A model generated the notes under the pieces. That model was given only the letters and a program-made list of their open reading frames with translations, had not been told where the DNA came from and did no database searches. DNA of 64,000 nucleotides from the NCBI RefSeq assembly GCF_004005965.1, contig NZ_SACY01000004.1, positions 62,001-126,000 of the forward strand. The letters run 5' to 3'. The position numbers were made by a program, and so were the translations under genes. The stretch comes from Sandaracinomonas limnophila. GTDB lineage: Bacteria > Bacteroidota > Bacteroidia > Cytophagales > Spirosomataceae. Each line of letters starts with the position of its first letter. Positions within the stretch are counted from its first letter, which is position 1. This document shows positions 52,386 to 61,288 of this stretch, piece after piece.

Positions 52386-55300
52386 TTATAAAGAGAATGA
52401 AAGACCTAAAACTAATGATTTGGCAGGGCTATACACGTTACTTGTAGTTCCTCCAAAATTTTGCTGAACATTCATACCACTTCTGCGTGATAACATAAGG
52501 AAGTTCTCTCCACTTACATACACCTGAGCATTATCAATTTTAAATCTTGACAAAACAGAACGAGGTAATTGATACGCTAAGGTTACTGAACGAATGTTCA
52601 TAAAACTTCCATCTATCAACCAGCGACTTGAAGCTGCGTCAAAGTCTGCAGTACGCCCTGCGTCCATACGAGGAACATCTGTCACGTCACCTGGATTCAC
52701 CCAACGTTTTAAAATATCAACATGTTTTGCATTGTGATAGCCCGCACCCATTAATCCGGCATAAGCTGCATCATAAATTTTTCCTCCCAATTGATACACC
52801 ATCAAAGCTGATAAAGTAAATCCTTTATAGCGCAAAGAGGTACTCACAGAACCTGTTAGGTCTGGAATTGAAGTGCCATGGTAACGATATTTAGCATTTG
52901 CAATATTGTTCGTTACGGTATCTCCATTAGCTGTAATTCGTGAATTGGAGGCAACATAAGAAACAGCACGGTACTCTGCTACACCCGTTTCAGAATTTAC
53001 GCCCATATATTCACGAAGCCAATAGTCGTACAAAGAACTACCTTCTTTTAACTTCTTCGTGCCGTCAATAATTTCTTTACTTTCTTGTGGCATTTTTGTG
53101 ATTTCATTTTTAAGCTTAGTAGCATTTAAATCAATGTGCCAATTAAAGTCCTTTTTGCGAATTACATCATAGCCTAATTGAATTTCAACCCCTCGATTGT
53201 ACATTGATCCAATGTTTCTAGTTTCTGTTCCAATACCTACTGATAAAGGAAGAGGAACGGCAAAAATTAAATTAGTAGATTGGCGATCAAAATATTCAAA
53301 AGTACCTGTTAAGCGATTTTTAAATAATCCAAACTCAAGGGCAACATCCATTGCAGTATTAGTTTCCCACTCTAAGGTCTTACTTCCAAGAGATGATTGC
53401 AAAATACCTGGCTCTGTAGCGTTGTTCCAACCTAATGCATAAAGCGGTTGCCATGCGTAATTGCTAATTCCTCCGTCATTACCTGTTTGACCATAGGAAG
53501 CTCTTAATTTCATGTTGTCGATAAATGTCAACTCTTTCATGAAATCTTCTTGATCTAAACGCCAAGCAGCAGAACCTGAATAAAAAGTTCCCCAACGTTT
53601 GTCTTGGTAAAACTTAGATGAACCATCTCTACGTGCTGAAAATGAAACAAAATATTTTGAATCATAATCATAATTTAAACGAGAGAAGAATCCTTCTACT
53701 CTACGTAAATCTTTTTGGGATGTTAGATTTGTTGTAGTAGTGAAATTAATTAACTCGTAGTTTCCGTCCAAAATTTGTTGCGATCTCGAACCGTCTAAAC
53801 TATTACTAACTAAGTTGTAATTTTCGTGACCAACTAAGGCGTCAACTGTATGTTTACCAAAGGTATGATTGTAAGTTAATAATTGAGACAAGTTGTAGTT
53901 TGTAATATTCTCAAATGTATTTGATGCCCTACCTGCTGGAGCGCCGTCTCCAATTTCTGGATTACCAAAAACAATGGTGTTTGCATTGGTAATATCAATA
54001 CCTACATTGTTTGTAAATTTAAAATCTTTCAAAAATGTAATTTCTGCAAAACCACGTCCACCAAAAAGATTTCTATTAAAGAAGTTTTCATTCAATAGGG
54101 TTTCTGCTACCACATGACGACCACCATATTGTGGACGATTTGAAAGTCCTAATGCACTTAAATTACCATAATCATAACGCAAATTCCCGTTTTCCAACTT
54201 CAAAAAAGAACCTGGACTTGCTGGATCGTAAGCATAGACTGGATAAATTGGTGCAATACCTCTTGTAAAGAAGAATGGATTCACAAAAGAAGTTCCACCA
54301 TCGGCAGTAGACTGATTCGAACTTGTAATTGTTGTGTTCAAATTTGCACCTACTTTAAACCAGTCTGTCATTTGGCTATTCATATTCAAACGAGCAGTAA
54401 AACGATCATAATCTGATTTAATTTGGTACCCTTTGTCATTTAAATACGAAACAGACAAGAAATAATCTGACTTTCCATTATTTCCAGAAAAATTAGCGTT
54501 AACCTCATCTCTAACACCTTGGTGCATAATTGCCTTTTCCCAATTAAGATCATCGGCATTGTAAATTAAGCTTGCTGATGGATTTAATTTACCATCTAAT
54601 CCTACCAAGCTGGCAAAGGGTACATTATACACATTGTATCCTGTTCCAACAATTGCTCCTAATCCAGCTGATGCTGTTGCATTTGCAGTTGCAATTGCCA
54701 CTGGACTCGTTGCGCGATATGCTAGGTTGTTACGGTTTGCCTCCCACATCAATGGATAATAATCAGCAGGCCCTACTCTGTCATACTCTGGTAAAGCACG
54801 AGTATTGAAACCTTTCGTATATTTAACATTGATTGAGTTTTTACCTTTTGTACCTTTTTTTGTAGTTACCATTACTACCCCGTTTGCAGCACGTGCACCA
54901 TATAATGCAGTGGAGGCCGCATCTTTCAATACTGTAATCGATTGAATGTCATCATTATTCAAATTCGCAATAGAAGCCGAATAAGGAACTCCGTCTACTA
55001 CATACAAAGGTGAATTTGAAGAAGAAATAGAACCAAATCCACGAATACGAACATCTGGCGATGACCCAGGTTGTCCGGAAGTTGAAGTAGTTGTTACACC
55101 TGCAGAAATACCTTCTAAGGCTTGCCCAATATTAGTTATTGGACGCTGAGCCAATTTTTCCGCACCAAGAGATGCTGAAGAACCTGTAAATGAGGCTTTT
55201 TTAGCAGTACCGAAAGTGGTCACGATAACCTCATCTAAGGTTGAAGTTGTTTCGCTTAAAGAAATATTGATTACAGCCTGACTTCCAAGCTTTACCTCTT

Positions 55301-55538
55301 GAGAGGAATAACCAATAGAACTAAAAACTAAAGTTGAATTTGATGTAGCAGATAATTTGTAATTTCCGTTGACATCGGTATTTGTCCCCCGATTGGTACC
55401 TTTAATGGATACGGTAACCCCTGGAAGTCCTAGACCAGATTCTCCTGAAACCTTACCTGAAATTGATTTGTCTTATGCAAAAATTGGGAGTGTCCCAAAA
55501 ATGCAAAAAATCAAACTGATCAGTGCAGTTTTTTTCAT
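52386..55538 (-). pseudogene. SusC/RagA TonB-dependent receptor interrupted by one nonsense codon
   Basis: Full frame: ATG at 55538, 1050 codons, stop at 52386. Codons 1-21 encode a typical Bacteroidota signal peptide (MKKTALISL start, LPIFA end); codon 22 is TAA (55475-55473); from codon 23 the frame continues without shift through DKSISGKVSGESGLGLPGVT (carboxypeptidase-D-like domain), SETTSTLDEVIVTTFG, the plug (GQALEGISAGV, YVVDGVPYSASIANL, LKDAASTALYGARAANGV) and the barrel to a C-terminal LVLGLSFSL. The expected residue at codon 22 is Gln, because mature SusC proteins begin Gln-Asp-Lys; CAA to TAA is one base. Translation could restart only inside (for example GTG 55223), losing the export signal. 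Possible causes are a recent mutation, a sequencing error or readthrough. Confidence 0.85.
55473..55475 (-). other. In-frame TAA replacing a probable CAA (Gln) codon in susC
   Basis: Plus-strand bases are TTA; a G instead of A at 55475 would restore Gln. No length change is needed on either side. Confidence 0.85.
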
Positions 55539-55581
55539 TTTTTTTTAGTTTATAGAGTTTGATGATAAATTTAATTGTTGC

Positions 55582-55613
55582 GAAAGTTAATTACTAAAAT
55601 TTTTAATTACAAA
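55582..55613 (-). promoter_or_regulatory. Candidate promoter of the SusC/SusD unit
   Basis: On the minus strand TTTG (55613-55610), 20 bases, then TAACTTTC (55589-55582), one mismatch to TAnnTTTG, 44 bases before the susC ATG. Confidence 0.35.
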
Positions 55614-55628
55614 GAAATAAATAATTTA

Positions 55629-56606
55629 TTACCAAGGGATTAAGCCTAATAATCGTTTCCCTAATTGCGACAAGTCGGCAGTTTTGTACTTCGTTTGCTC
55701 CCATTTTCGCGGATCTCCCGGAAAGGCAAATCCCTCTGGAGAAACGCGGTCGCGCCAAGAAGTAATTCTCCATTCTTTTAAGGCTTCGTTTTCTTCCTCT
55801 GCTGGCATCATGGAAATGTATTGGGCCATTCGAACTTTGTCTTCGCTATTATTTGCTCGAATACCATGTGGTTGTGTACTGTTGAAAATTAATAAATCGC
55901 CAGCCTCCAATTTTACTTTGGTCGGAATAAATCCCGTGGTATCTGGCTTGAATCTATCTCTGTCTTCTGGCTGAGTTAATTTCCATGTGTCATAGGTTCT
56001 AAACAATTCTGGAATACATTGAAAGCCTCCCATATTTTCATCTAATTGATCGGCTAAAGCTAATACTCCTTGTACGTTTACTGGTTTTGTTTCCGGGTCA
56101 TAGTCCCAATGAATAAATCCCTTGTATTCGTGTCCGGGACGTATCGGAAAGTTCAAATTAGCTCTATCAATAGTTACCCACAATTTTTCAGTTCCCCAGA
56201 TATCAACAAAGGCATCATAAACTCTTTGCATTTGTCGGTTATTCCACAAATGTTGGTTATTGTAACACTCTACCATACCCGTATTGGCCAACTCTTTCAT
56301 TTTCATTTCGGCGCGGGGTGCAGTATACCAGGTGTCCTTGTTATTTGGGTCTTTTTCTTCAAATTCCCACAAAAAAGCTGCCGTTGCCAAAGCTTGCTCA
56401 CGCGGTACGGCATGCTTAACTATGATGTATCCATTGTGTTTCCAAAAATTCCAATCTTCTTCCGAAAGCACCCGAAGGGGTTTGCCATTAGATCGATCGT
56501 TTAAACTAATTGAAGAAGTCAGAGCTGTGGAAGGGTTTCCGGGAATGTCTTGATGGTCTTTGGTATTTGGCGTGGCCATTGTGGCAGCCATGGTTCTATT
56601 TTCCAT
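55629..56606 (-). CDS. Phytanoyl-CoA dioxygenase (PhyH)-like protein
   Basis: 325 residues, no signal peptide; start codon may be one of three nearby Met codons (1, 6 or 10). The PhyH iron site is present as H-W-D in FIHWDYDPE (about residue 167) and the distal His in TQPHGIRANNSEDKVR, with Arg at the 2-oxoglutarate position (KVRMAQY). EEDWNFWKHNGYIIVKHAVP is the standard N-terminal strand. It is an Fe(II)/2-oxoglutarate hydroxylase acting on an unknown lipid-like or amino-acid-like substrate. It lies 4 bases after the DUF2752 gene on the same strand and 90 bases before susC. Confidence 0.9.
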   Translation of the reverse strand: MENRTMAATMATPNTKDHQDIPGNPSTALTSSISLNDRSNGKPLRVLSEEDWNFWKHNGYIIVKHAVPREQALATAAFLWEFEEKDPNNKDTWYTAPRAEMKMKELANTGMVECYNNQHLWNNRQMQRVYDAFVDIWGTEKLWVTIDRANLNFPIRPGHEYKGFIHWDYDPETKPVNVQGVLALADQLDENMGGFQCIPELFRTYDTWKLTQPEDRDRFKPDTTGFIPTKVKLEAGDLLIFNSTQPHGIRANNSEDKVRMAQYISMMPAEEENEALKEWRITSWRDRVSPEGFAFPGDPRKWEQTKYKTADLSQLGKRLLGLIPW

Positions 56607-56610
56607 AGAT

Positions 56611-56892
56611 TTATTTTTTAATCAATAGGTGGCCTAAAATAAAAACAAAATGGGGGACAGTTAGCAAATTGAGCGGATTTAATTCAAACATTTTATCAAA
56701 TTTAAGATGCAAAAAAGCTGAAAATCCTCTTAAAAAACCACATCCATAGCAATTGAATCCAAAGATGTTTTTAAAAAGGCAAAAAGAAAAATCTTGTTCA
56801 CCTGCGTTAAAATCAATGAACCAAATTAGAATTGGCAGGATGAAAAGAAGCCATTTCTGATTATTTTCTAAAAAGCGGATTACCATTTCCAT
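56611..56892 (-). CDS. DUF2752-domain membrane protein
   Basis: 93 residues with two or three hydrophobic segments. The DUF2752 signature is the CLFKNIFGFNCYGCGFLRGF segment (about 38-57), where C-x-G-C-G follows a Phe/Leu-rich helix. These are short inner-membrane proteins found widely in Bacteroidota and Actinobacteria with no known function. The gene overlaps the TM2 gene upstream by 32 bases and is followed by the PhyH gene after 4 bases, which suggests tight cotranslation. Confidence 0.9.
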   Translation of the reverse strand: MEMVIRFLENNQKWLLFILPILIWFIDFNAGEQDFSFCLFKNIFGFNCYGCGFLRGFSAFLHLKFDKMFELNPLNLLTVPHFVFILGHLLIKK

Positions 56893-57175
56893 CTTTGAAA
56901 CTGCCTATTATAATCATGATAAGGTCAACGGTTGCCCAAATACCACAACCGCCAAGAGTTAATAATTGAAAAATACCAACTCCATATTTTCTTGTATAAA
57001 AACTGTGCACGCCAAATGCCCCAAAAAAGATACAAAGCAATAAAGTTGTGAGCCAATCAAATGAATTAGGTGGGACTATGTTAGACTGATGAGAAAAATT
57101 CTTGGTGGGAACCCCACAGTTTACACAAATAACAGCTTTATCATCTATTTCTTTCCAACAATTTTGACAATACAT
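56861..57175 (-). CDS. TM2-domain protein with zinc-ribbon N-terminus
   Basis: 104 residues. MYCQNCWKEIDDKAVICVNCGVP is a zinc ribbon (C-x2-C and C-x2-C). It is followed by a TM2 domain: LTTLLLCIFFGAFGVHSFYTRKYGVGIFQLLTLGGCGIWATVDLIMI, with two helices and the conserved G-x-F-G-x-H-x-F-Y turn. The end is a short basic tail. TM2 proteins are small membrane proteins of unknown role. It overlaps the DUF2752 gene by 32 bases; the two are commonly neighbours in Bacteroidota, which supports both calls. Confidence 0.93.
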   Translation of the reverse strand: MYCQNCWKEIDDKAVICVNCGVPTKNFSHQSNIVPPNSFDWLTTLLLCIFFGAFGVHSFYTRKYGVGIFQLLTLGGCGIWATVDLIMIIIGSFKDGNGNPLFRK

Positions 57176-57208
57176 AATTGCATAGGTTTAATTAATTGCT
57201 TCAAATTA

Positions 57209-57763
57209 CTAATTCTTCTGCATATTGTACAATAAGGTCTGAATTTTCCACTCATCTCCAGATTTAACCAAAATAAAAACATCCACCCCTTTGTGAGAAA
57301 ACTTTTCTTTTAGGTAAAATTCATACGGAACCCATGCAGAGGCTATTTCATTATCAATTGAAATATTACCCCATGAAACTACTCTTTCATCCATGTCTCC
57401 TGGTTTTCTAGTCATCACATTTTGAATAAATTTACTACTAGGAACCTCTCTCACCATATTTCCTTCTGGGCGAATAGTACTAATATTTAAAACTGCATTT
57501 GGGGTAAAACAAGATTTTAAAGCCACAGAATCTACCGACTTCATTGCTGCAAAAGTTTTTAAAATAACACTTTTGATTTTATCTGAATCAGCAGTATTTG
57601 TTTGGGCGTTTAAATTTGAGCAAGCGAAAAGTAAGCAAGTGAGCAAGTAAGCAAGTAGCTTCAACCCTTGTGGTTGAAGAGTAAGCCAATGTGCAAGTAG
57701 CTTCAACCCTTGTGGTTGAAGAGTAAGCCAGTGAGCAAGTGGTTGAGTTACTGTTTTTTTCAT
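57209..57763 (-). CDS. Exported NTF2-like protein with 14-residue repeats in its leader
   Basis: 184 residues. Mature part (about 55-184) is an NTF2/SnoaL-like (DUF4440) cone: IKSVILKTFAAMKSVDSVALKSCFTPNAVLNIS, then VVSWGNISIDNEIASAWVPYEFYL and DVFILVKSGDEWKIQTLLY. The leader is abnormal: after MKKTVTQ there are two copies of LAHWLTLQPQGLKL (8-35), encoded by a 42-base tandem repeat, then a normal-looking hydrophobic end LLAYLLTCLLFACSNLNAQ. The insertion keeps frame and leaves an N-terminus that could still act as a signal. It overlaps alkB by 4 bases. Role unknown; family members bind small ligands. Confidence 0.85.
   Translation of the reverse strand: MKKTVTQPLAHWLTLQPQGLKLLAHWLTLQPQGLKLLAYLLTCLLFACSNLNAQTNTADSDKIKSVILKTFAAMKSVDSVALKSCFTPNAVLNISTIRPEGNMVREVPSSKFIQNVMTRKPGDMDERVVSWGNISIDNEIASAWVPYEFYLKEKFSHKGVDVFILVKSGDEWKIQTLLYNMQKN
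57618..57738 (-). repeat. Tandem 42-base repeat and flanking GTGAGCAAG-type repeats in a leader
   Basis: Two copies of a 42-base unit (57655-57696 and 57697-57738), identical apart from two bases, each containing the hairpin CTTCAACC-CTTGT-GGTTGAAG. They are preceded by short GAGCAAG/GTAAGCAA-type units (57618-57654). All lie in frame inside the NTF2-like coding sequence. The same short motif family occurs at 63424-63515. Confidence 0.9.
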
Positions 57764-58797
57764 AATTTTTGACTGAGCGTTTTAATTTTTTTATTCATAA
57801 TCCTAAACCAAAGAGGAGGAATTAATGCCAATAAAATCATACCTGGATAACCTGTTGGCATTTGAGGAGCAGTTTCTATATGGCGAAGGATTTGATATTT
57901 GCGGGAAGCCAAGTAATGATGATCTGAATGGCGACTTAATTCAAACAGCATCAGTCGACCAATTTGGTGATTACTATTCCAGCTATGCCAAGGTTGAACC
58001 CGTTCATAAATTGCTTCCCGTTTTTGAATCCTACTCAATCCATAATGTTCAATGTAATTGATGCTTTCGAGCAAAATACTTCCAATGAATGCTGAAAGCA
58101 TAAAATAAAACATGACTGCTGGGCCAAACAAATAATAAATGAGCCATAGAAATGCCAGTTGAATGAATTGAAATTGAAGCATTTCATTATGAATGGAAAA
58201 GCTTTTTTTACCCTTCTTTTTGCAATCTTTTAAGGAAATTTTCCAAGCGCTCAAATACGTTCCGATAAAAGTTTGCAGGTAAAATGCATAAATAGATTGG
58301 TTTAGTTTAGCTGAACTGGGATCATTTGGGGTACCTACATGCGAGTGGTGCCCTTTGTTATGGTCAATAAAAAATTGCATGTACAAACTAGTAAGCAACA
58401 ACAATTTGGCAAGGGTTTGCTCAAATTTATTAACACGATGTCCTAATTCATGTCCGAGATTAATTCCAAAAATGGCGCACAAAAGTCCCATTGAAATTAT
58501 TCTAGCTAAAATATCAGAAGTGCCTATACCCGGCTCTTGAATCTGACGAAAAAACAAACATAAAGAAATAAATTGTCCGACGGCGGCGGCATATATTACA
58601 AAATCAAACCCCTTATTATTTTTAGCCAATTCTTCCTCTTTTGGGTCTAGGTTTTGTGGATCTGGCTTGATAAACAATTCAAGTCCTGGAATTATGAAAA
58701 AAATGAATATTAGCGGTGCCCAAGCAGCTATTCCGTAGGAGAAAAACGAAATTCCTGCTAAGAAAAAAAGTAAAAAAGGTGTGTAATATTTAATCAT
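57760..58797 (-). CDS. alkB: Alkane 1-monooxygenase
   Basis: 345 residues with about six hydrophobic segments. All histidine motifs of AlkB are present: HELGH (116, 120), HNKGHH with His146, 150 and 151, the NYIEHYGL His251 and LSRHSDHH with His290, 293 and 294. The strings NDPSSAKLNQSIY and RKYQILR are close to AlkB consensus. The enzyme is a di-iron inner-membrane monooxygenase hydroxylating medium-chain alkanes at the terminal carbon, and normally needs rubredoxin and its reductase, neither of which is in the window. It overlaps the CotH gene by one base and the NTF2-like gene by four, so it sits in a long operon. Confidence 0.93.
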   Translation of the reverse strand: MIKYYTPFLLFFLAGISFFSYGIAAWAPLIFIFFIIPGLELFIKPDPQNLDPKEEELAKNNKGFDFVIYAAAVGQFISLCLFFRQIQEPGIGTSDILARIISMGLLCAIFGINLGHELGHRVNKFEQTLAKLLLLTSLYMQFFIDHNKGHHSHVGTPNDPSSAKLNQSIYAFYLQTFIGTYLSAWKISLKDCKKKGKKSFSIHNEMLQFQFIQLAFLWLIYYLFGPAVMFYFMLSAFIGSILLESINYIEHYGLSRIQKREAIYERVQPWHSWNSNHQIGRLMLFELSRHSDHHYLASRKYQILRHIETAPQMPTGYPGMILLALIPPLWFRIMNKKIKTLSQKL

Positions 58798-60242
58798 TAC
58801 CAGCCATTAATTTTTTGGTCCATCCATCCCGATCGATTTTCTAAAAAAAGCTTAAGTGCCTCAACGGATTTTGTATAATTTACTACCTTTTCTTTGTCCC
58901 AAATTGCATAATTTCTAGCAACGGCTCCATTAGTAATCAATGATTGCGCTGTATTTTCTACCAATTGAGTCATCGCGGCAGTAGAAAATTCTGCCGAACG
59001 AAGTCCTTGCCAGCGGGCTTTAACCTTTTGTTTAAAAATTGGATCTTCTAATAATCTGGTCCACCAAAAAGGTGCCATCCACGCGTCTGAGGAAACAAAA
59101 TTATTATAATTTGCAACCCATTCGTTTATTGGAACTCTTCCCCCCTCATCAAAACCAATGTTAAGGTCCCAGGTTGGTCCCATTACCAATTTGCCGTCTG
59201 CATCTTTTGTAACATAGGTGCTTAGCCGATAAGCATCCACATTTCTACAAAGCTCAGTAATTATGAAATAATCCACGAAGCTATCTATATCAATAAAATT
59301 AGTATAAGTACGAGTTGTTTTTGAAAAATCATCCGTGATCAATGCCATCTCGAATTGATCAAGATATTTGGAAATATATACTTTTTGAGCTGGTGTTATT
59401 TTTTCTGCACTGGGGTATTCGTACGTAAAATAGGTTTCTAAATATTTATTAGGATGAAAAGCCGGCAAAAACGGTGGAAAGGTCAAGAGATTTTTATTAA
59501 TATCATAATTACTTCTAAAACTATTGTATTCATTATAGGTTGCATCATCAGCCCAATTCGAAAGAAAATATGAATTAGGTTTTAAATCGTTTTCTGGTGC
59601 AGAATCTACTTTATCAATTTTTAAAATATACCCTCCCGTTATATTTGTAGCGGAGGAATTCATTGATTTAATATTTATTCTATTTGTGCTTCTATTTAAT
59701 TTTTCACAGAATAAATAAACTCCCTGATATGAACCGTTTATTTCCACCTCGACCAACTGTCCCCGGCTGGCATACTTTCCCATTTTTCGAGAAAGTTCAT
59801 AGCCGATATAATTGTACATAAGGGTTTTATCCCAAATATATTTATCAATCAAATTGACAACATGTCCGATGAGTCGCCAATCTTGTTCCGCAGGTAAACC
59901 TAGCATGGAAACATCAAATCCCTTCCCTGCCTCATCTACGGTGCCAACGTTATAAGATTTTTTATCAGATAAACGAAAAGATGTTTTTCCACGAAATTTC
60001 AGGGTGATATTTTGTTTTTGTAAAAGATTTTTTTGCTGGTAAACTTTTAGGGTGGCGTTGCTTTTTGTGCCATAAAGAATCTCATTTCCTTGCGTATTTA
60101 TAACAAAATAAGGTATGGTACTTTTTCCTGTTTCAAGTGCTAATACCTGGCCATCGCTGGCTTTTGTATCAATAACTTCAACTTGTAAATGTTGTTTACA
60201 AGAAATTAAAATGAGAAAACAAAATACTAAAATTCTTTTCAT
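58797..60242 (-). CDS. CotH-kinase family lipoprotein
   Basis: 481 residues with lipobox ISC (Cys15), so probably a lipoprotein. CotH kinase region: LKFRGKTSFRLSDKKSYNV (about 85-105), YASRGQLVEVEINGSYQGVYLFCEKLNR (about 155-182), then GGYILKIDKVDS and the Asp in MGPTWDLNIGFDE near residue 350, which matches the metal-binding DxD of CotH. CotH phosphorylates proteins in Bacillus spores, but bacterial homologues mostly have unknown substrates. It starts at the base after the PhzF-like stop and overlaps alkB by one base. Confidence 0.92.
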   Translation of the reverse strand: MKRILVFCFLILISCKQHLQVEVIDTKASDGQVLALETGKSTIPYFVINTQGNEILYGTKSNATLKVYQQKNLLQKQNITLKFRGKTSFRLSDKKSYNVGTVDEAGKGFDVSMLGLPAEQDWRLIGHVVNLIDKYIWDKTLMYNYIGYELSRKMGKYASRGQLVEVEINGSYQGVYLFCEKLNRSTNRINIKSMNSSATNITGGYILKIDKVDSAPENDLKPNSYFLSNWADDATYNEYNSFRSNYDINKNLLTFPPFLPAFHPNKYLETYFTYEYPSAEKITPAQKVYISKYLDQFEMALITDDFSKTTRTYTNFIDIDSFVDYFIITELCRNVDAYRLSTYVTKDADGKLVMGPTWDLNIGFDEGGRVPINEWVANYNNFVSSDAWMAPFWWTRLLEDPIFKQKVKARWQGLRSAEFSTAAMTQLVENTAQSLITNGAVARNYAIWDKEKVVNYTKSVEALKLFLENRSGWMDQKINGW

Positions 60243-60860
60243 TTAAATAAAAATTTCACCTTTCAAATATAAAACAGCTTTCCCAGAAATCTCCACACGG
60301 TTACCCTCTAATTTACATTGAAGATTTCCACCCCTTTCAGAAAGTTGCTTGGCTATAAAATCTGATTTTCCATATACATTAGACCAATACGGCACCAAAG
60401 TAGTATGAGCAGAACCAGTAACAGGATCTTCATTAACTCCACAATTGGGTCCAAAAAATCTGGAAACAAAATCACATGTATTTCCCTTAGCAGAAACAAT
60501 TAATCCGCGTGTCCCTAGTTTTTCAATATTTCCTAAATTGGGTTGAATGGCGGAAATAACTTCCTCGTTTTCAAAAATTAACAGATAATCAGACTTTCCT
60601 TTGAAAGCCAATTTAGGCATATAGTTGGTTGATTGTATTAATTCTTTGGTCAACTCAACCTCAGTATTGGGGGTAAACCATCGAATTTCTACTTGATTGT
60701 TTTGAATCACATAAAAGGCGGTTTCAGAAAGGTTGTTTTCAAGGGCTATTTTTTGTAATATTTCATCCGGCAACCATTCGGCCAACGGACAAACTGCAGC
60801 AGGATTTCCTTGAAAAACTTGCTCAGCAAAGGCGTCGACTTGGTAGAGGGTAAGTTTCAT
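60243..60860 (-). CDS. PhzF-family isomerase with an internal deletion
   Basis: 205 residues, against about 260-300 for the family. N-terminus intact: LYQVDAFAEQVFQGNPAAVC and the catalytic Glu46 in ENNLSETAF, then RWFTPNTEVEL to residue 70. The next family block (CGHAT and the following strands, some 60-80 residues) is absent; the sequence resumes at TKELIQSTNYMPKLAFKGK, still in frame, and continues with FFGPNCGVNEDPVTGSAHTTLVPYW, the second-half signature. The missing part contributes to the active-site cleft, so activity is doubtful. No remnant DNA lies at the junction (around 60645-60652). It is 12 bases after the SRPBCC gene. Confidence 0.85.
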   Translation of the reverse strand: MKLTLYQVDAFAEQVFQGNPAAVCPLAEWLPDEILQKIALENNLSETAFYVIQNNQVEIRWFTPNTEVELTKELIQSTNYMPKLAFKGKSDYLLIFENEEVISAIQPNLGNIEKLGTRGLIVSAKGNTCDFVSRFFGPNCGVNEDPVTGSAHTTLVPYWSNVYGKSDFIAKQLSERGGNLQCKLEGNRVEISGKAVLYLKGEIFI

Positions 60861-60872
60861 TTTGTAAAAAAA

Positions 60873-61283
60873 TTAATTTTCTACCACATACTTTTTAAAC
60901 TGATTCAAAATAGACTGCCAGCCTTGTTGCTGCATTTCGTGTGGATTTTGATTTTCAGGATCAAATACTTCACTTACTTCCGTTCTATTTACATTTTGAT
61001 GAAAAAAGACTTCCATTTCGCGACCATCTCCCAATAAAATCTTGATATATTTCTCCTTTTCAATTTCTTGAAAAGTTCCCCAGAAATCAAACTCAAAACT
61101 TGCGTCTTTTGCAGCCATCAAGTAATGAAACTCCCCGCCTACTTGGAGGTCTGCAGTGGCTTTCGGACAATGCCAAGATTCGTGTGCAAAGTTCCAATGT
61201 AGCACGTGTGTGGGATTTGTCCATTTTTCCCAAACTTCATTTATTGGACTGTTTATATTTGCAGATACAGTAATTTTAGACAT
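60873..61283 (-). CDS. SRPBCC/AHSA1-like protein
   Basis: 136 residues, AHSA1/START-type helix-grip fold. Markers: ITVSANINSPINEVWEKWTNPTHVLHWNFAHESW at the N-terminus, GGEFHYLMAAKDASFEFDFWGTFQEIEKEKYI in the middle and the C-terminal helix GWQSILNQFKKYVVEN. The fold binds hydrophobic ligands or acts as Hsp90 co-chaperone-like protein; no catalytic residue is obvious. It lies 5 bases after the flavin reductase gene and 12 before the PhzF-like gene in the same operon. Confidence 0.93.
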   Translation of the reverse strand: MSKITVSANINSPINEVWEKWTNPTHVLHWNFAHESWHCPKATADLQVGGEFHYLMAAKDASFEFDFWGTFQEIEKEKYIKILLGDGREMEVFFHQNVNRTEVSEVFDPENQNPHEMQQQGWQSILNQFKKYVVEN

Positions 61284-61288
61284 ATTAA

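Noticed and set aside
52386-55223. SusC taken as a complete gene starting at 55223
   Set aside because: The start is an internal GTG in the conserved VIVTTFG segment; leader and carboxypeptidase-D-like domain are encoded upstream in the same frame before the nonsense codon.
56070-56504. Plus-strand frame of 144 residues
   Set aside because: Antisense to the PhyH gene, whose iron-site residues are intact; composition unlike a real protein.
60645-60652. Frameshift explaining the short PhzF
   Set aside because: Both halves are in one frame with no remnant of the missing block, so a deletion fits better than a frameshift.
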